Shown: one piece after another, positions 4,361 to 5,303 of the stretch
Position numbering within the stretch: the stretch's first letter is position 1
Layout of the letters: every line of letters starts with the position of its first letter
Translations under genes and position numbers: made by a program
The notes under the pieces: generated by a model
The model's input: only the letters and a program-made list of their open reading frames with translations
Database searches by the model: none
Told to the model about the DNA's origin: nothing
Assembly: GCA_017553665.1 (NCBI GenBank)
Contig: JAFZKM010000319.1
Span: 1-5,303 of the forward strand
Length of the DNA: 5,303 nucleotides
Direction of reading: 5' to 3'
Source: Lachnospiraceae bacterium
GTDB lineage: Bacteria > Bacillota_A > Clostridia > Lachnospirales > Lachnospiraceae

Positions 4361-5303
4361 AGATCAACATCTATTACGGCGGACGCGGACTTATCGAAGA
4401 TCCGACCCTCTATGTGCTGAACAAGATCACGGAAGTCCTGGGTGAGCTCCGTGTCGATGTGAACCGGTTTAATCTTTACGAGCAGAAGGGCGGCATCGCC
4501 ATGCTCCCGAATACCATGAAGGACGCCGACGCGGCTGTCCTCGCGGTAAGCGTTGAATGGTACGGGATAGGCGGTCTCATGCAGCAGTTCCTGGATGCCT
4601 GCTGGCTTTACGCCGATAAGAACAAGCTCAAAAAGCTTTATATGTTCCCTGTCGTGATCTCCACATCGCTCGGAGAGCGCGAAGCGGAATATCATCTGAT
4701 CCGTTCCTGGGAGCTGCTCGGCGGAGTCGCGTTCCCCGGAATCTGCGCGTATGCCGAGGATCATGTTGAGTTTGAGACGAATTCCGCGTACGGAAAGATG
4801 ATCGAACAGGCAGCGGAGAATATGTACAGAACCGTGAACCATAAGGTTGTTGCGTATCCTTCGAGCACTGCGGCGGGAGGTTCCGTCGCGGTAAGCGGTT
4901 CGCCGATCGATCTTACTCCTCAGGAGAGCGAGCAGCTTTCGATCTATGTTTCTGATGAGACCTTTGTGAAGAAGCAGAAGGAAGACGTCGCGAAGCTGAC
5001 GAAGCTTTATCTGGATAAGCTCGATCAGACAGGCGATGAGGACAAGCAGGAATTCATTGCCGAATTCAAAAAGGCGTTTGTATCGCCCGAACCCGATTTT
5101 TCGGCAGTATACCAGATCATGATGACTGATACCGAGAGGGATCTCGTGCTTGAGGTAGAGAACGGCAAGCTTAAGGTTTATTACGGGACCGTGCAGTCTC
5201 CGAACGTTCTCGCGAAGACTACGCGTGAGATAGTGAACAAGCTCGTGAACGGACGCGTGACCTTCCAGGGAGCGTTCATGTCGAGCCAGCTGACCTGCAA
5301 GGG
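4357..5303 (+). CDS. Flavodoxin-like NAD(P)H-dependent oxidoreductase fused to an SCP2 domain (3' partial)
   Basis: The reading frame is open from ATG 4357 to the window end, giving 315 complete codons and no stop, so the 3' end is missing. Residues 1-165 resemble NADPH-dependent FMN reductase/flavodoxin-like folds: a beta strand and loop KINIYYGGRGLIEDPT (2-17) in the place of the FMN phosphate loop, AAVLAVSVEWYGIGGLMQQF (59-78) matching the usual PVYWGxxxGxxKxFLD element, and a strand plus helix at 95-122. A linker with a Ser/Gly/Ala-rich patch (168-182) and a Lys-rich helix (203-223) follows. From about 240 the pattern DLVLEVENGKLKVYYG (262-277), KLVNGRVTFQGAFMSSQLTC (295-314) matches SCP2 sterol/lipid-carrier domains, which bind hydrophobic ligands. 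A membrane-lipid or quinone-like redox substrate is plausible but is inference. The ATG overlaps the rhomboid stop by 4 bases. Confidence 0.87.
   Translation, partial: MKINIYYGGRGLIEDPTLYVLNKITEVLGELRVDVNRFNLYEQKGGIAMLPNTMKDADAAVLAVSVEWYGIGGLMQQFLDACWLYADKNKLKKLYMFPVVISTSLGEREAEYHLIRSWELLGGVAFPGICAYAEDHVEFETNSAYGKMIEQAAENMYRTVNHKVVAYPSSTAAGGSVAVSGSPIDLTPQESEQLSIYVSDETFVKKQKEDVAKLTKLYLDKLDQTGDEDKQEFIAEFKKAFVSPEPDFSAVYQIMMTDTERDLVLEVENGKLKVYYGTVQSPNVLAKTTREIVNKLVNGRVTFQGAFMSSQLTCK

Noticed and set aside
4351..4842. Minus-strand open frame opposite the flavodoxin-SCP2 gene
   Set aside because: The + strand frame is open through to the window end and has domain-level similarity; the antisense translation has none.

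Overview
The window looks like a chromosomal segment of an anaerobic Gram-positive bacterium of the class Clostridia (Lachnospiraceae/Oscillospiraceae-like). This is inferred from moderate GC content, strong AAGGAGG-type ribosome binding sites, TTG/GTG starts, tightly packed co-directional genes, and gene families typical of that group: TadE-like pseudopilins, a short A24 peptidase, a DUF6382-FHA protein, GlpP and a flavodoxin-SCP2 fusion. All seven genes I accept lie on the + strand. No RNA gene, insertion sequence, CRISPR array or clear intrinsic terminator was seen.

Region 1 (about 1-3104) reads as the distal part of a Tad/Flp-type pilus operon. It holds a TadE-like protein with a C-terminal duplicated His/Cys module (104-931), a short prepilin peptidase of the TadV/CpaA type (939-1343), a second TadE-like pseudopilin (1370-1828) and a membrane protein with an N-terminal DUF6382-like domain, two membrane helices and a C-terminal FHA domain (1818-3104). 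Both TadE-like proteins carry an A|SxTVE prepilin-like processing site, so the peptidase sits between two likely substrates. The core Tad ATPase, TadB/TadC platform and Flp pilin are not in the window and would be expected upstream.

Region 2 (3095-5303) is a separate transcription unit. A good sigma-A type promoter (TTGTAA, 17 bp, TATAAT) begins in the last codons of the FHA gene, and a dyad overlaps the predicted transcription start and the ribosome binding site. The unit encodes GlpP (3156-3722), a rhomboid intramembrane serine protease (3725-4360) and an NAD(P)H/FMN-type flavodoxin-like protein fused to an SCP2 domain (4357 to beyond the window end). Gaps of two bases and an ATGA overlap indicate translational coupling. 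GlpP is normally linked to glycerol genes; none is visible here, so its target is elsewhere or the control differs.

The first 103 bases hold the undefined tail of an upstream gene or a short spacer and cannot be assigned.
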